Shown here: piece by piece, positions 22,583 through 30,323 of the stretch
How the letters are laid out: the number at the start of each line of letters is the position of its first letter
Position numbering within the stretch: the stretch's first letter is position 1
Notes under the pieces: model-generated
The model's input: only the letters and a program-made list of their open reading frames with translations
What the model was told of the DNA's origin: nothing
The model's database searches: none
Made by a program: the position numbers and the translations under genes
Origin: CAYWGR01 sp964458015
GTDB taxonomy: Bacteria; Planctomycetota; Planctomycetia; Pirellulales; Thermoguttaceae
DNA: 30,437 nt
Direction of reading: 5' to 3'
Assembly (NCBI GenBank): GCA_964458015.1
Contig: CAYWGR010000056.1
Span: 1 to 30,437 of the forward strand

Positions 22583-24007
22583 ATGTCTGTTGTGATTAAG
22601 AATGCGAAACTCAGTCGTAGCGGATACGACTTCATCGACGAAGATCTATTGCACGGTCTTATGGAAAAAAAGACCGACGCGGCCGAAATCCGCGATGTTA
22701 TTGCAAAAAGCATGTCGAAGCAGCCCTTGGCGGTCGAGGAGACGGCGGCTCTTTTGGCGGCCAAGGAACCGGCTTTGCTCGAACAGATTTTCGACGCCGC
22801 GAGGCAGTTGAAACGCGACGTGTACGGCAACCGTATCGTGCTTTTCGCCCCGGTCTACGTCGGCAACGACTGCACGAACGACTGCATCTACTGCGGATTC
22901 CGGCGGACGAATCGTGACGAAATTCGCCGCACGCTCGACGAAAAGGGATTGCAGGAACAGATTTTGGCCCTGGAAAACAAGGGCCACAAGCGGCTCATTC
23001 TCGTTTTCGGCGAGCATCCGCGCTATTCGCCCGAATTCATGGCCAACTGCGTGCGGCAAGTGTATGCGACGAAAACCGGCCGCGGCGAAATTCGCCGCGT
23101 GAACTTGAACGCCGCGCCGCTCGATCACGAAGGCTACCGTACTGTGAAGGCCGCCGGGATCGGCACCTATCAAATTTTCCAAGAGACCTACCACCACGAA
23201 ACCTACCAACGGGTTCATCCGAAGAACACGAACAAGTCGAACTACCTGTGGCGATTGGACGGCGTGGCCCGCGCCATGGAGGCCGAGTGCGACGACGTAG
23301 GCATTGGCGCACTGTTCGGTCTGTACGATTGGCGTTTTGAAACGCTGGGGTTGGTCAGCCACGCCTTGCACCTGCAGAAAAATTACAATGTCGGGCCGCA
23401 TACGATCAGTTTCCCGCGGCTTCGCCCGGCTTGTGGCGTGAAAATCGACAAACAATATCTGGTCAACGATGAAGATTTCAAGCAGATGGTGGCCGTCTTG
23501 CGGCTGTCGGTGCCTTACACCGGCTTGATTTGCACCGCCCGCGAAACACCAGCCTTGCGTCGCGAGATCATGGCGTTCGGCATTTCGCAGATCGACGCCG
23601 GCAGCCGCGTCGAGATCGGCGGCTATACCGAGGTGGGCGACTCGCAGGTGATGGAGCTTGAGCAGTTCGAGCTAGGCGATATTCGCCCGTTGGACACGGT
23701 CGTGCGCGAGCTGTTGGTCGACGGCTACATTCCCAGCTTCTGCACGGCATGTTACCGCCTGGGCCGGACCGGCGAGCAGTTCATGGAATTCGCCATTCCC
23801 GGCTTCATTCAGAATATGTGTACCCCGAACGCATTGAGCACGTTGATGGAGTACCTGATTGATTACGCTTCGCCCGAGACGCGCGCGGCGGGCGAAATTG
23901 CGTTACGTGCCGAGTTGGAAAAAATTCCCGACGGCGATCGCAAACGTCAACTGCTCGACCGCTTGCAACGGATTACCGAGAAGGGCGAACGCGATTTGTA
24001 TTTCTGA
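22583..24007 (+). CDS. hydG: [FeFe]-hydrogenase H-cluster maturase HydG (radical SAM tyrosine lyase)
   Basis: 474 residues from ATG at 22583, with GAGGAG eight bases upstream; this is the usual HydG length. The enzyme cleaves tyrosine to p-cresol, CO and cyanide and builds the Fe(CO)2(CN) synthon. The radical SAM motif is C97-TND-C101-IY-C104 in YVGNDCTNDCIYCGF. The C-terminal auxiliary cluster motif C387-TA-C390 ... C413, in SFCTACYRLGRTGEQFMEF and QNMC, distinguishes HydG from the thiamine enzyme ThiH. QIFQETYHHETYQRVHP and the LIDYASPETRAAGE tail are also HydG-typical. All key cysteines are present, so it should be functional. It follows hydE by 70 bases, occupied by two palindromes. Confidence 0.97.
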   Translation: MSVVIKNAKLSRSGYDFIDEDLLHGLMEKKTDAAEIRDVIAKSMSKQPLAVEETAALLAAKEPALLEQIFDAARQLKRDVYGNRIVLFAPVYVGNDCTNDCIYCGFRRTNRDEIRRTLDEKGLQEQILALENKGHKRLILVFGEHPRYSPEFMANCVRQVYATKTGRGEIRRVNLNAAPLDHEGYRTVKAAGIGTYQIFQETYHHETYQRVHPKNTNKSNYLWRLDGVARAMEAECDDVGIGALFGLYDWRFETLGLVSHALHLQKNYNVGPHTISFPRLRPACGVKIDKQYLVNDEDFKQMVAVLRLSVPYTGLICTARETPALRREIMAFGISQIDAGSRVEIGGYTEVGDSQVMELEQFELGDIRPLDTVVRELLVDGYIPSFCTACYRLGRTGEQFMEFAIPGFIQNMCTPNALSTLMEYLIDYASPETRAAGEIALRAELEKIPDGDRKRQLLDRLQRITEKGERDLYF

Positions 24008-24017
24008 GAGACCACCT

Positions 24018-24122
24018 CCCCTCTCCCGTAAGCGGGAGAGGGGCCTGTGGCGAGGGCGGTTGGAATTGCCATGCAATCGAACAACTCTCGCCCTAACCCT
24101 TTTCCAAAGGAAGAGGGGACTT
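24018..24122. repeat. Pair of CTCTCCC-type hairpin repeats between hydG and aspA
   Basis: A perfect 11-bp stem (24018-24028 with 24033-24043, loop TAAG) is followed by GCGAGGGCGGTT. A second, inverted member of a related family (CTCGCCCTAACCC ... GGAAGAGGGGAC) lies at 24088-24122. The same two families recur between hydF and the DUF1080 gene. Confidence 0.8.
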
Positions 24123-24139
24123 CACGAAAAAACCTCCAA

Positions 24140-25531
24140 ATGGAATACCGCACGGAAACCGATCTGCTGGGGAGCCGCGATGTCCATGCCTCGGCGCTAT
24201 GGGGCATTCATACGCTGCGCGCTCGGGAAAACTTTCCCTTGGCTGGTCGGCCCGTCCATCGCCGATTGATTCATGCGTTGGGGGCGGTCAAATTGGCCGC
24301 GGCGCAAACCAATCATGAGCTTGGCCGATGGAACGACGAAACGTTTCAGGCCATCGAAATTGCATGTCGCGAAATGATCGCGGGGCAACTCGATGAACAT
24401 ATCGTCGTCGATGCCTTGCAAGGAGGTGCGGGCACTTCGACCAATATGAACGTCAACGAGGTGCTGGCCAATCGGGCACTACAGTTGCTCGGACGACCGC
24501 CCGGCGACTACAAAACGCTCGATCCGCACGACGATCTGAATCTGCATCAATCGACCAACGACACCTATCCAACCGCTTTGAAAGTGGCGGCCATCCTGTC
24601 GTTGCACGATCTCGAACGGAGCGTGGTTACGCTTTTCGAGGCATTTCAGGCGAAAGAAAAAGAGTTGGCCCAGGTCGTGAAAATCGGCAGGACCGAATTG
24701 CAAGATGCCGTGCTCGTCACGCTAGGCCGTGAGATGGCGGCCTACGCCGACGCACTCGCTCGCGACCGCTGGCGCATCTATAAGTGCGAGGAGCGGCTGC
24801 GCGTGGTGAACTTGGGCGGCACGGCCGTCGGCACCGGATTGGGCGCGCCGCGGCAATATATTTTCCGCGTCGTCGAACGGCTGCGCGAAATCACGGGGCT
24901 GGGGCTCGCCAGGGCGGAAAATTTGGTCGAGGCCACGCAAAACATGGATGCCTTCGTTGAAGTGTCAGGCATTCTGCGCACGCTGGCCGTGAATTTGCTG
25001 AAGATCGCCAACGATCTGCGGCTTCTGTCTTCCGGCCCTCATGCCGGACTGGGCGAGATTAAATTGCCGCCGCGTCAGGCAGGCTCATCGATCATGCCGG
25101 GCAAGGTGAATCCCGTGATCCCCGAGGCCGTCGCCCAGGCCGCAATTGCCGTGATGGGACATGATCAAGTGATCGTGCAGGCCATCGGCGGCGGCAATTT
25201 AGAGTTAAGCCAATTTCTGCCACTGGCGGCCGACAGCCTTCTGACTTCGCTTGATCTTTTAACCAACGCTTGCGATATCTTCACGCGACATTGTGTAACA
25301 GGGATTGAGGCTGATGCTGAGCGGTGTCGGGCGAATGTGCAAAACAGCACGGCAGTGTTGACGGCCCTGGTAGATAAAATCGGTTATGAAGCGGCGGAGC
25401 AGCTTGCGCAGGAAGCCGCAAGCGGCGGTCAAACCATTCGGCAATTGGTCATTGAACGGGGAATGCTCACGGCCGAGGATTTTGACGAGCTAACATCGCC
25501 GGAGCGAATTTGTCGGCTAGGGTCTTCGTAG
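24140..25531 (+). CDS. aspA: Aspartate ammonia-lyase-like enzyme of the hydrogenase maturation cluster
   Basis: 464 residues from ATG at 24140 (MEYRTETDLLG); frame upstream of this is repeat-derived. It has the aspartase/fumarase superfamily motifs: QGGAGTSTNMN (94-104), HQSTNDTYPTA (136-146), IGRTELQDAV (~182-191) and the signature GSSIMPGKVNP (~315-325). GRTELQDAV rather than GRTHTQDA favours aspartase over fumarase. The reaction is aspartate to fumarate plus ammonia. Aspartase genes accompany hydEFG in several anaerobes, where ammonia for the H-cluster dithiomethylamine bridge is a suggested role; that link is inference. It lies between hydG and a toxin-antitoxin pair. No ribosome site is evident. 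Confidence 0.92.
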   Translation: MEYRTETDLLGSRDVHASALWGIHTLRARENFPLAGRPVHRRLIHALGAVKLAAAQTNHELGRWNDETFQAIEIACREMIAGQLDEHIVVDALQGGAGTSTNMNVNEVLANRALQLLGRPPGDYKTLDPHDDLNLHQSTNDTYPTALKVAAILSLHDLERSVVTLFEAFQAKEKELAQVVKIGRTELQDAVLVTLGREMAAYADALARDRWRIYKCEERLRVVNLGGTAVGTGLGAPRQYIFRVVERLREITGLGLARAENLVEATQNMDAFVEVSGILRTLAVNLLKIANDLRLLSSGPHAGLGEIKLPPRQAGSSIMPGKVNPVIPEAVAQAAIAVMGHDQVIVQAIGGGNLELSQFLPLAADSLLTSLDLLTNACDIFTRHCVTGIEADAERCRANVQNSTAVLTALVDKIGYEAAEQLAQEAASGGQTIRQLVIERGMLTAEDFDELTSPERICRLGSS

Positions 25532-25544
25532 CTTATTCCTTGAC

Positions 25545-25573
25545 TTGTTTGGCCCTCGGCTTCCAGGTAGAAT
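25545..25573 (+). promoter_or_regulatory. Promoter of the toxin-antitoxin pair between aspA and hydF
   Basis: TTGTTT (25545-25550), a 17-base spacer and TAGAAT (25568-25573) form a plausible sigma70-type promoter just after the aspA stop, 44 bases before the antitoxin ATG. It would let the pair, and possibly hydF, be transcribed separately from hydEG-aspA. Confidence 0.5.
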
Positions 25574-25617
25574 CTAAAAACAGAGCGATGACAGAGACTT
25601 ATGCTTCGAGGTCGTCC

Positions 25618-25842
25618 ATGCACCCTCCTTATACCGAGCTTTTTGATTTGACGTTGCCCGAGAGACTTCAGCTTGTCGAAGATCTCTGGGATAGCATTGC
25701 CGCCGAAGCCGAGAGCTTGCCGTTATCGGATTGGCAAAAGGCGGAATTGAACCGTCGTGCTGCGGAATACCGCCAAAATCCCCAGTTGGCAGATAGCTGG
25801 GAAGAGGCTAAGAAGAGGATTCTTGCCCAGCATGGTCAATAA
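25618..25842 (+). CDS. Addiction-module antitoxin (RelB/ParD-like, short helical type)
   Basis: 74 residues from ATG at 25618, which has GAGG seven bases upstream; an ATG at 25588 would add ten residues. The sequence FDLTLPERLQLVEDLWDSIAAEAE, then LPLSDWQKAELNRRAAEYRQNP and SWEEAKKRIL is the pattern of the Unstab_antitox family: a helix with LxxxERLxLxExLWDSL, then a D-x-Q-x-x-ELxRR segment and a terminal W-E-E. These neutralise RelE/ParE toxins. Its stop overlaps the toxin start by 11 bases. It is embedded in the hydrogenase maturation cluster. Confidence 0.88.
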   Translation: MHPPYTELFDLTLPERLQLVEDLWDSIAAEAESLPLSDWQKAELNRRAAEYRQNPQLADSWEEAKKRILAQHGQ

Positions 25843-26134
25843 CTTACGGATTCTCACCGCCGCCGAACGTGATGTTTCCGAGGCTTTTGCATGGTATGAG
25901 AATCGGCAATCAGGGCTGGGGTTTGAATTCTTCCGTGCCGTGGATGCTCGCCTACATTCCATTCAACGCAATCCTGAAATGAGCGGGTTCGTCGATCCTC
26001 CTTATCGCATCGCTTCCGTTCGCCGGTTTCCTTACGTGATTCTTTACACCTATCTTGACGACGCCATCACCATTTACGCAGTCTTTCACACAGCGCAAGA
26101 TCCTCAGAAATGGCGAGAACGTTTGCCCGAATAG
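25832..26134 (+). CDS. RelE/ParE-family toxin
   Basis: 100 residues from ATG at 25832 (MVNNLRILTAAERDVSEAFAWYENRQSGLG). The fold pattern is clear: AERDVSEAFAWYE (first helix), GFEFFRAVDARLHSIQRNPEM, RIASVRRFPYVILYTY (core strands with the conserved Arg-Arg-Phe-Pro-Tyr) and ITIYAVFHTAQDPQKWRER. The family either cuts mRNA at the ribosome (RelE) or poisons gyrase (ParE); sequence alone does not decide. It ends 12 bases before hydF and is co-oriented with it, so hydF may be read through from the toxin-antitoxin promoter. Confidence 0.9.
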   Translation: MVNNLRILTAAERDVSEAFAWYENRQSGLGFEFFRAVDARLHSIQRNPEMSGFVDPPYRIASVRRFPYVILYTYLDDAITIYAVFHTAQDPQKWRERLPE

Positions 26135-26146
26135 CACGAACCTCAC

Positions 26147-27385
26147 ATGCAACCAACGCCTAAAGGTCTTCGACTTCATATCGGATTATTCGGCCGGCGC
26201 AATGCCGGCAAGTCGTCGCTGTTGAATGCGATGACGCGGCAGGAGGTTTCGATCGTGTCGGACGTTGCAGGAACAACGACCGACCCGGTCGAAAAGCCAA
26301 TGGAGCTGCTGCCGCTAGGGCCCGTGCTTTGGATCGACACGGCCGGCATCGATGACGTCGGTTCCTTAGGTGAAAAACGTGTGCAGAAGACGCGGCAGGT
26401 GTTCGACCGCACCGACCTGGGCATTCTGGTGGTCGACGCCGGCTGCTGGGAAGATTTCGAGGAGGGGATCTATCGCGAATTGCGCGGGCGAAACGTTCCG
26501 GTCATCGTGGCTTTCAACAAGTCCGACATCCATCGCCCGGCAGCGGATTTAGAGGAACGGCTCCATGCATCGAAGACGCCGTTTGTTGAAACGGTTGCTT
26601 CGGAAACGCGCGGCGTGCTCGAATTGCGCGAGGCGATCATTCAGGCGGCGCCCGAGGACTTTTTGCGAGCGCCGGCCATTGTGGCCGATCTGGTTCCGCC
26701 GGGCGAAATGGCCGTGCTGGTCGTGCCGATCGACATGGAAGCGCCCAAGGGCCGGCTGATTGTGCCGCAGGTGCAGACGATTCGCGATCTATTGGATGGC
26801 GACGCCTATTGTTTGGTGGTGAAGGAGCGGGAATTGCGCGACGCGCTCGCCCGGCTCAATCGGCCGCCGGCCTTGGTGGTCACCGATTCGCAAGCGTTTT
26901 TGAAGGTGTCGGCCGATACGCCGCCGAACGTGAAAATGACTTCATTTTCGATTCTTTTCGCGCGGCAGAAGGGCGACCTAGCGCAACTCGTCGAGGGAGC
27001 GACCGCCATCGAGCAGCTTCGCCCGGGCGACCGCGTGTTGGTGGCCGAGGCCTGCACGCATCATCCGATCGGCGACGATATCGGACGGGTGAAGATACCG
27101 CGTTGGCTTACGCAATACGTCGGCGGCGAGCTGAAGATCGATACGATCCAAGGGCACGATTTCCCAGCCGACTTGAGCCAGTACCGGCTGGTCATCCATT
27201 GCGGGGCGTGTATGTGGAACCGCCGCGAGATGCTCACCCGATTGATGGAGTGCCGCCGCGCGGGCGTGCCGATCACCAACTACGGCATGACGATTGCCTA
27301 TACGCTCGGAATCTTCGACCGAGCGCTGGGGCCGTTTCCGGATGCGTTGGAAACGTATCGGCGAGTAGCGCGACCAAAAGCGTAA
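26147..27385 (+). CDS. hydF: [FeFe]-hydrogenase H-cluster maturation GTPase HydF
   Basis: 412 residues. The GTPase domain has G1 GRRNAGKS (16-23), G2 GTTTDPV (42-48), G3 DTAG (64-67) and G4 NKSD (124-127). The C-terminal cluster-binding domain has C303-x-H305-x45-H351-C352-x2-C355, the HydF signature that holds a [4Fe-4S] cluster and the diiron precursor handed to the hydrogenase. DAGCWEDFE, VAEACTHHPIGDDIGRVKIPRWL and NYGMTIAYTLGIF are also family-typical. All ligands and GTP motifs are intact. With hydE and hydG this completes the maturation set. It begins 12 bases after the toxin and has no clear Shine-Dalgarno. Confidence 0.97.
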   Translation: MQPTPKGLRLHIGLFGRRNAGKSSLLNAMTRQEVSIVSDVAGTTTDPVEKPMELLPLGPVLWIDTAGIDDVGSLGEKRVQKTRQVFDRTDLGILVVDAGCWEDFEEGIYRELRGRNVPVIVAFNKSDIHRPAADLEERLHASKTPFVETVASETRGVLELREAIIQAAPEDFLRAPAIVADLVPPGEMAVLVVPIDMEAPKGRLIVPQVQTIRDLLDGDAYCLVVKERELRDALARLNRPPALVVTDSQAFLKVSADTPPNVKMTSFSILFARQKGDLAQLVEGATAIEQLRPGDRVLVAEACTHHPIGDDIGRVKIPRWLTQYVGGELKIDTIQGHDFPADLSQYRLVIHCGACMWNRREMLTRLMECRRAGVPITNYGMTIAYTLGIFDRALGPFPDALETYRRVARPKA

Positions 27386-27394
27386 TTACCAACG

Positions 27395-27570
27395 TCCCCT
27401 CTCCCTTTGGGAAAGGCTTAGGGTGAGGGCAGTTCGGTGAGAACAGCTTGGATCTCTTGGCAGCTCAAACCGCCTTTCCACTCGTGCCCAAGCTCCAGCT
27501 TGGGAACGCCCATCCACGAAGCTCCGCTTCGCTCCCTTGCCGGCCCCTCTCCCGCTTACGGGAGAGGCGA
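27395..27570. repeat. Cluster of hairpin repeats between convergent hydF and DUF1080-ThuA gene
   Basis: Four palindromic units are packed in 176 bases: CCCTTTGGGAAAGG with GGGTGAGGGC (27395-27430), CCCAAGCTCCAGCTTGGG (27487-27504), GAAGCTCCGCTTCG (27518-27531), and CCTCTCCCG/CGGGAGAGG with a 4-base loop (27546-27567). The first and last match families seen at 24.0-24.1 kb and in hydE. They probably act as terminators for both convergent genes. Confidence 0.75.
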
Positions 27571-27582
27571 CGGATGCAAGAT

Positions 27583-29175
27583 TTACTTCCACTGCTCGAT
27601 CATCTTGCGAACGTTGTCACGGTTGAAGTCTTTCGGCTGCGGTTTGTCTAAACCGGTTTCCAGTTCTTCAAACGTGGGATTCTTCGAGGGAACGCCCGTG
27701 GCGGGGATATCGAGCTTGGCGACCCAGGCGATGCCGTTCAGTACGATGGTGCGGTAGTTATGGTTGGCCCAGGCCCAATGCGTGTGGCCGCCGGTGAAGC
27801 CGAAACCGCGCCCGCCGTCTGCGCGTTCGCGTGCCCAAGCCAAATGTTCGGGCTTGCCTTTGTCGGCACGAACCGTGGGATTGCCGCTGTAAGGACCGTC
27901 TTGGCCCTGCCGGGTGTTGTCGGGCGGAACGGCCGTCAGAATCGGCGTGACGCCCTGCATGTTGTCTTGGAATCGCATGTGGTAATACCATTCATCGACG
28001 ATCGAGAACGGTTTGACGCCACGCGCGATCGGATGATCGGGCAAGGTCTTGAACTCGGCGACCCAAAACGGATTGACCGACCAAAACTGCTCGAAATAGC
28101 CGCCGATCCAATCCTTCAACAAATCACCGGCATTCCCCTTCGGAATATCAACCGCATAATGGATGCAGGCCAAACCGACGCCCTGCTTCATGAGCTTGTC
28201 GATTTCAGCCAGGTGCGGAATCATCGGGTTTCCGCCGCCGCCGTCGGAGAACAGGACGATGGCATCGGCGCCGTCGAAAATTTTGGGATCTTTCGGCCAG
28301 CCGTTTCGGTGAACAATGGTTTCGAGGCCGGGAAAGGCTTCTTTCAGATCCTTCGCCCACAAGTCGCAGGCGGCGGCGTATTCGTGATCCGCGTAGCCAT
28401 GGCTAGGTCCGCCCGCTACGAACACAATTTTTTTTTTCGCCGAGTCGCCCTTCATTGGGTTGACCGGTGCGGGCAGTTGTTTGAGCCGAATGTTGCGCAA
28501 TTGCACTTTCATCGGCGGGCCGGCGTGAACTTGGAACGCCAGGATGCCGCTCATGCGTCGGGCTTGGGGATCGTTGTCGGTAATATCGCTCATCAACTGG
28601 CCGTTGATGTATTGCTGGAGGTGGTTGCCTTTCGCAATGATGTGATACTCGTTCCAATCGTTCCTCTTAATCTTCTTCTGCAATTCGGCCGATTCGCCGA
28701 TCTTGCCGGTGACTTGCGGTTTGTGATCCTCGCCGACGGCGACCTTCTCACCGCGTTGGGCGACGATGCCCCGGCCGCGTTCTTCATAAAGGATGCCCGT
28801 GTAGGTGTCGCCGCCGTCCATATCGGCCTGATAACCTCCAACAACCCATTTGCCCCAGTCCTTCGGTTCTTCACGACTGCGATACTGGATACCGCCGTTG
28901 GCAAAGCCCGGATTCGGCATACGGAACTCGGCCTTGAGCTCGAAATCGGCAACTTGCCCGCCGCGCCAAATCAGAAACGTATTGCCTTGCGTGGGATTCG
29001 CGGCCGTGGTTTCACCGGTGATGCAACCGTCTTGGACGCTCCAAAACTTCGGATTGCCGTCCCAGCCGTCGAGCGTTTTGCCGTCGAAGATCGGCTTGAA
29101 GTCGTCTTGGGCCATCGCGGCTTGGACCGTGATCAAAACGGCCATCGAACAAACGAAAGAAGCGAATCGCTGCAT
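27583..29175 (-). CDS. Secreted DUF1080 + ThuA-like two-domain protein
   Basis: 530 residues from ATG at 29175, with AGGAG nine bases upstream; the frame is open 60 codons further but without a signal. The signal peptide is MQRFASFVCSMAVLITVQAA (cleaved after AMA). Residues ~24-225 are a DUF1080 lectin-like/3-keto-disaccharide hydrolase domain (FKPIFDGKTLDGW, GGIQYRSR, WNEYHIIAKGNHLQQYINGQ). Residues ~247-500 are a ThuA-like domain (IVFVAGGPSHGYADHEY, GVGLACIHYAVD, FTGGHTHWAW), an amidotransferase-like fold linked to sugar metabolism. Such fusions are common in planctomycetes and suggest periplasmic sugar breakdown; the substrate is unknown. An A10 tract (coding strand, 28437-28428) lies exactly at the domain junction. 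Confidence 0.9.
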   Translation of the reverse strand: MQRFASFVCSMAVLITVQAAMAQDDFKPIFDGKTLDGWDGNPKFWSVQDGCITGETTAANPTQGNTFLIWRGGQVADFELKAEFRMPNPGFANGGIQYRSREEPKDWGKWVVGGYQADMDGGDTYTGILYEERGRGIVAQRGEKVAVGEDHKPQVTGKIGESAELQKKIKRNDWNEYHIIAKGNHLQQYINGQLMSDITDNDPQARRMSGILAFQVHAGPPMKVQLRNIRLKQLPAPVNPMKGDSAKKKIVFVAGGPSHGYADHEYAAACDLWAKDLKEAFPGLETIVHRNGWPKDPKIFDGADAIVLFSDGGGGNPMIPHLAEIDKLMKQGVGLACIHYAVDIPKGNAGDLLKDWIGGYFEQFWSVNPFWVAEFKTLPDHPIARGVKPFSIVDEWYYHMRFQDNMQGVTPILTAVPPDNTRQGQDGPYSGNPTVRADKGKPEHLAWARERADGGRGFGFTGGHTHWAWANHNYRTIVLNGIAWVAKLDIPATGVPSKNPTFEELETGLDKPQPKDFNRDNVRKMIEQWK

Positions 29176-29682
29176 GGTCGGTTTCTCCTGAAAAAAACCG
29201 TAAGGTGGAAGGAAGGTTTGATATCGGCGGGGGCGGTCGTACAACCGCCAACAACATGGGTAGTATAGCGTAAGTGGAGCTGGATTGCAAACCAGGCAGA
29301 CGCGGCAGGTGCAGTACCGGATTTTGACGGTTCCTCCACAGACCGCAAAATGCACAAGAATTAGCCGGGAGCTAACAGCTCCCGGGATATGCGCGGATAG
29401 TACAACCGTTTAGCTGCAGACGCGGCGGGTGCAGTACCGGATTTTGACGGTTCCTCCACAGACCGCAAAATGCACAAGAATTAGCCGGGAGCTAACAGCT
29501 CCCGGAATGTGCGCGGATAGTACAACCGTTTAGCACCGACGGAACATCGGCCCTGAGTTTAGCGACCGCCGGTACGGCGGCCCCTGCTGCCAAGCCGCTG
29601 GACTAATGACAGCTAATCAATGTAGCTTATCCAACTTGACCATGAAATATTACTGCGCACCACCATGCGAAAATCGTACGAT
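29176..29682. other. Intergenic region with tandem repeat, no gene
   Basis: 507 bases between the divergently placed start of the DUF1080-ThuA gene and the end of hicB. The middle is the 120-bp tandem duplication. CCGCCGGTACGGCGG (29566-29580) is a further hairpin. I see no supported gene; the minus-strand frame running into the repeat is an accidental extension of the DUF1080 gene. Confidence 0.6.
29296..29534. repeat. 120-bp tandem direct duplication carrying a GGGAGC palindrome
   Basis: 29296-29414 is repeated at 29416-29534 with a period of exactly 120 bases and only three substitutions by eye. Each unit contains the palindrome GGGAGCTAACAGCTCCC (about 29370-29386 and 29490-29506), then GCGCGGATAGTACAACCG. 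The near identity implies a recent duplication. Confidence 0.95.
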
Positions 29683-30087
29683 CTATTTGGCCGACTCGAT
29701 CGCGGCGGCGCGGACGAAATCCGATAATCCGCTGAACCCTTTTCGTTTTGCGGTGGCTTCTAACAGCACCTTCTCTTCCGAGGTAAGCCGAACGTTCACC
29801 TGGGCCGTCCGCGTGCCTTCGCGTGCCGGCGTCGGGGGTCGCTGGCCCTCTTCAAGCAAATAGGCCACCCAACCGCAAAAAGCTTCACGGGTATTCTCGA
29901 CGCATTGGCTGACGGTCTTGCCATCGCCGTGGATGTTGGGCAACTCCAATCCCCGGCCGTACCAATGCCCGTCCTCGAAGACCAAAATGACCTGATATTG
30001 TTGTGCAACTTTCAGAGCCTCGGCCGTTATACGCGGATCGAACGGCCGATCAATCGCCTTGGCAGACTTTTTCGACTTGGCGGACAT
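29683..30087 (-). CDS. hicB: HicB-family antitoxin with C-terminal DNA-binding segment
   Basis: 134 residues. A Lys-rich N-terminus is followed by the HicB partial-RNase-H-like domain (residues ~30-80: YQVILVFEDGHWYGRGLELPNIHGDGKTVSQCVENTREAFCGWVAYLLEEG), where GxxxELP...GDG.T..e...n..ea matches the family. The C-terminal ~45 residues (TAQVNVRLTSEEKVLLEATAKRKGFSGLSDFVRAAAIE) are a ribbon-helix-helix-like DNA-binding domain for autoregulation. It starts inside the 3' end of hicA (38-base overlap), giving translational coupling with the toxin gene first. Confidence 0.9.
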   Translation of the reverse strand: MSAKSKKSAKAIDRPFDPRITAEALKVAQQYQVILVFEDGHWYGRGLELPNIHGDGKTVSQCVENTREAFCGWVAYLLEEGQRPPTPAREGTRTAQVNVRLTSEEKVLLEATAKRKGFSGLSDFVRAAAIESAK

Positions 30088-30241
30088 AATATGGTTTCAC
30101 TTTTCCGTGATGCACGGGAATGGAAAAAGGTTCCGCGCCCAGCTTGGTGAAATAGTGATGGGAGCCGCTGATACGAACCAGCCGGTATCCAGCCCGCTCC
30201 AACATTTTTTTCACTTCAGAGAATGGCTTCTCGGATGCCAT
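30050..30241 (-). CDS. hicA: HicA-family mRNA interferase toxin
   Basis: 63 residues, the usual HicA size. The double-stranded-RNA-binding-like fold shows as FSEVKKMLERAGYRLVRISGSHHYFTK, with the catalytic histidine in G-S-H28-H, and ends VPVH-type IPVHHGKVKPYYVRQVEKVC. HicA cuts mRNA in a ribosome-independent manner until bound by HicB. The ATG at 30241 lies five bases after the -10 box, so translation is probably leaderless. hicB follows with overlap. Confidence 0.92.
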   Translation of the reverse strand: MASEKPFSEVKKMLERAGYRLVRISGSHHYFTKLGAEPFSIPVHHGKVKPYYVRQVEKVCQGD

Positions 30242-30246
30242 AATTT

Positions 30247-30274
30247 AGTATACTCTATGCTATACAAAGATCAA
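30247..30274 (-). promoter_or_regulatory. hicAB promoter with overlapping palindromic operator
   Basis: On the minus strand, -35 TTGATC (30274-30269), a 16-base spacer and -10 TATACT (30252-30247) precede hicA; only five bases separate the -10 from the ATG. A palindrome GTATA-N8-TATAC (30248-30265) covers the -10 and part of the spacer, a likely site for HicB autorepression. Confidence 0.6.
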
Positions 30275-30323
30275 GCCCGCTTGTCGCTTTGGGTGCGACA
30301 CAATTTCACGGCGGCACTGCGTT

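Noticed and set aside
24047..24139. 31-codon N-terminal extension of aspA
   Set aside because: It is translated from hairpin repeats; the family-typical start is MEYRTETDLLG at 24140.
27760..29268. 502-codon plus-strand frame opposite the DUF1080-ThuA gene
   Set aside because: Its sequence mirrors codon bias of the minus-strand gene; the latter has a signal peptide and two recognised domains.
29296..29534. CRISPR array
   Set aside because: Only two units, and the whole 120-bp unit is repeated, so there are no unique spacers.
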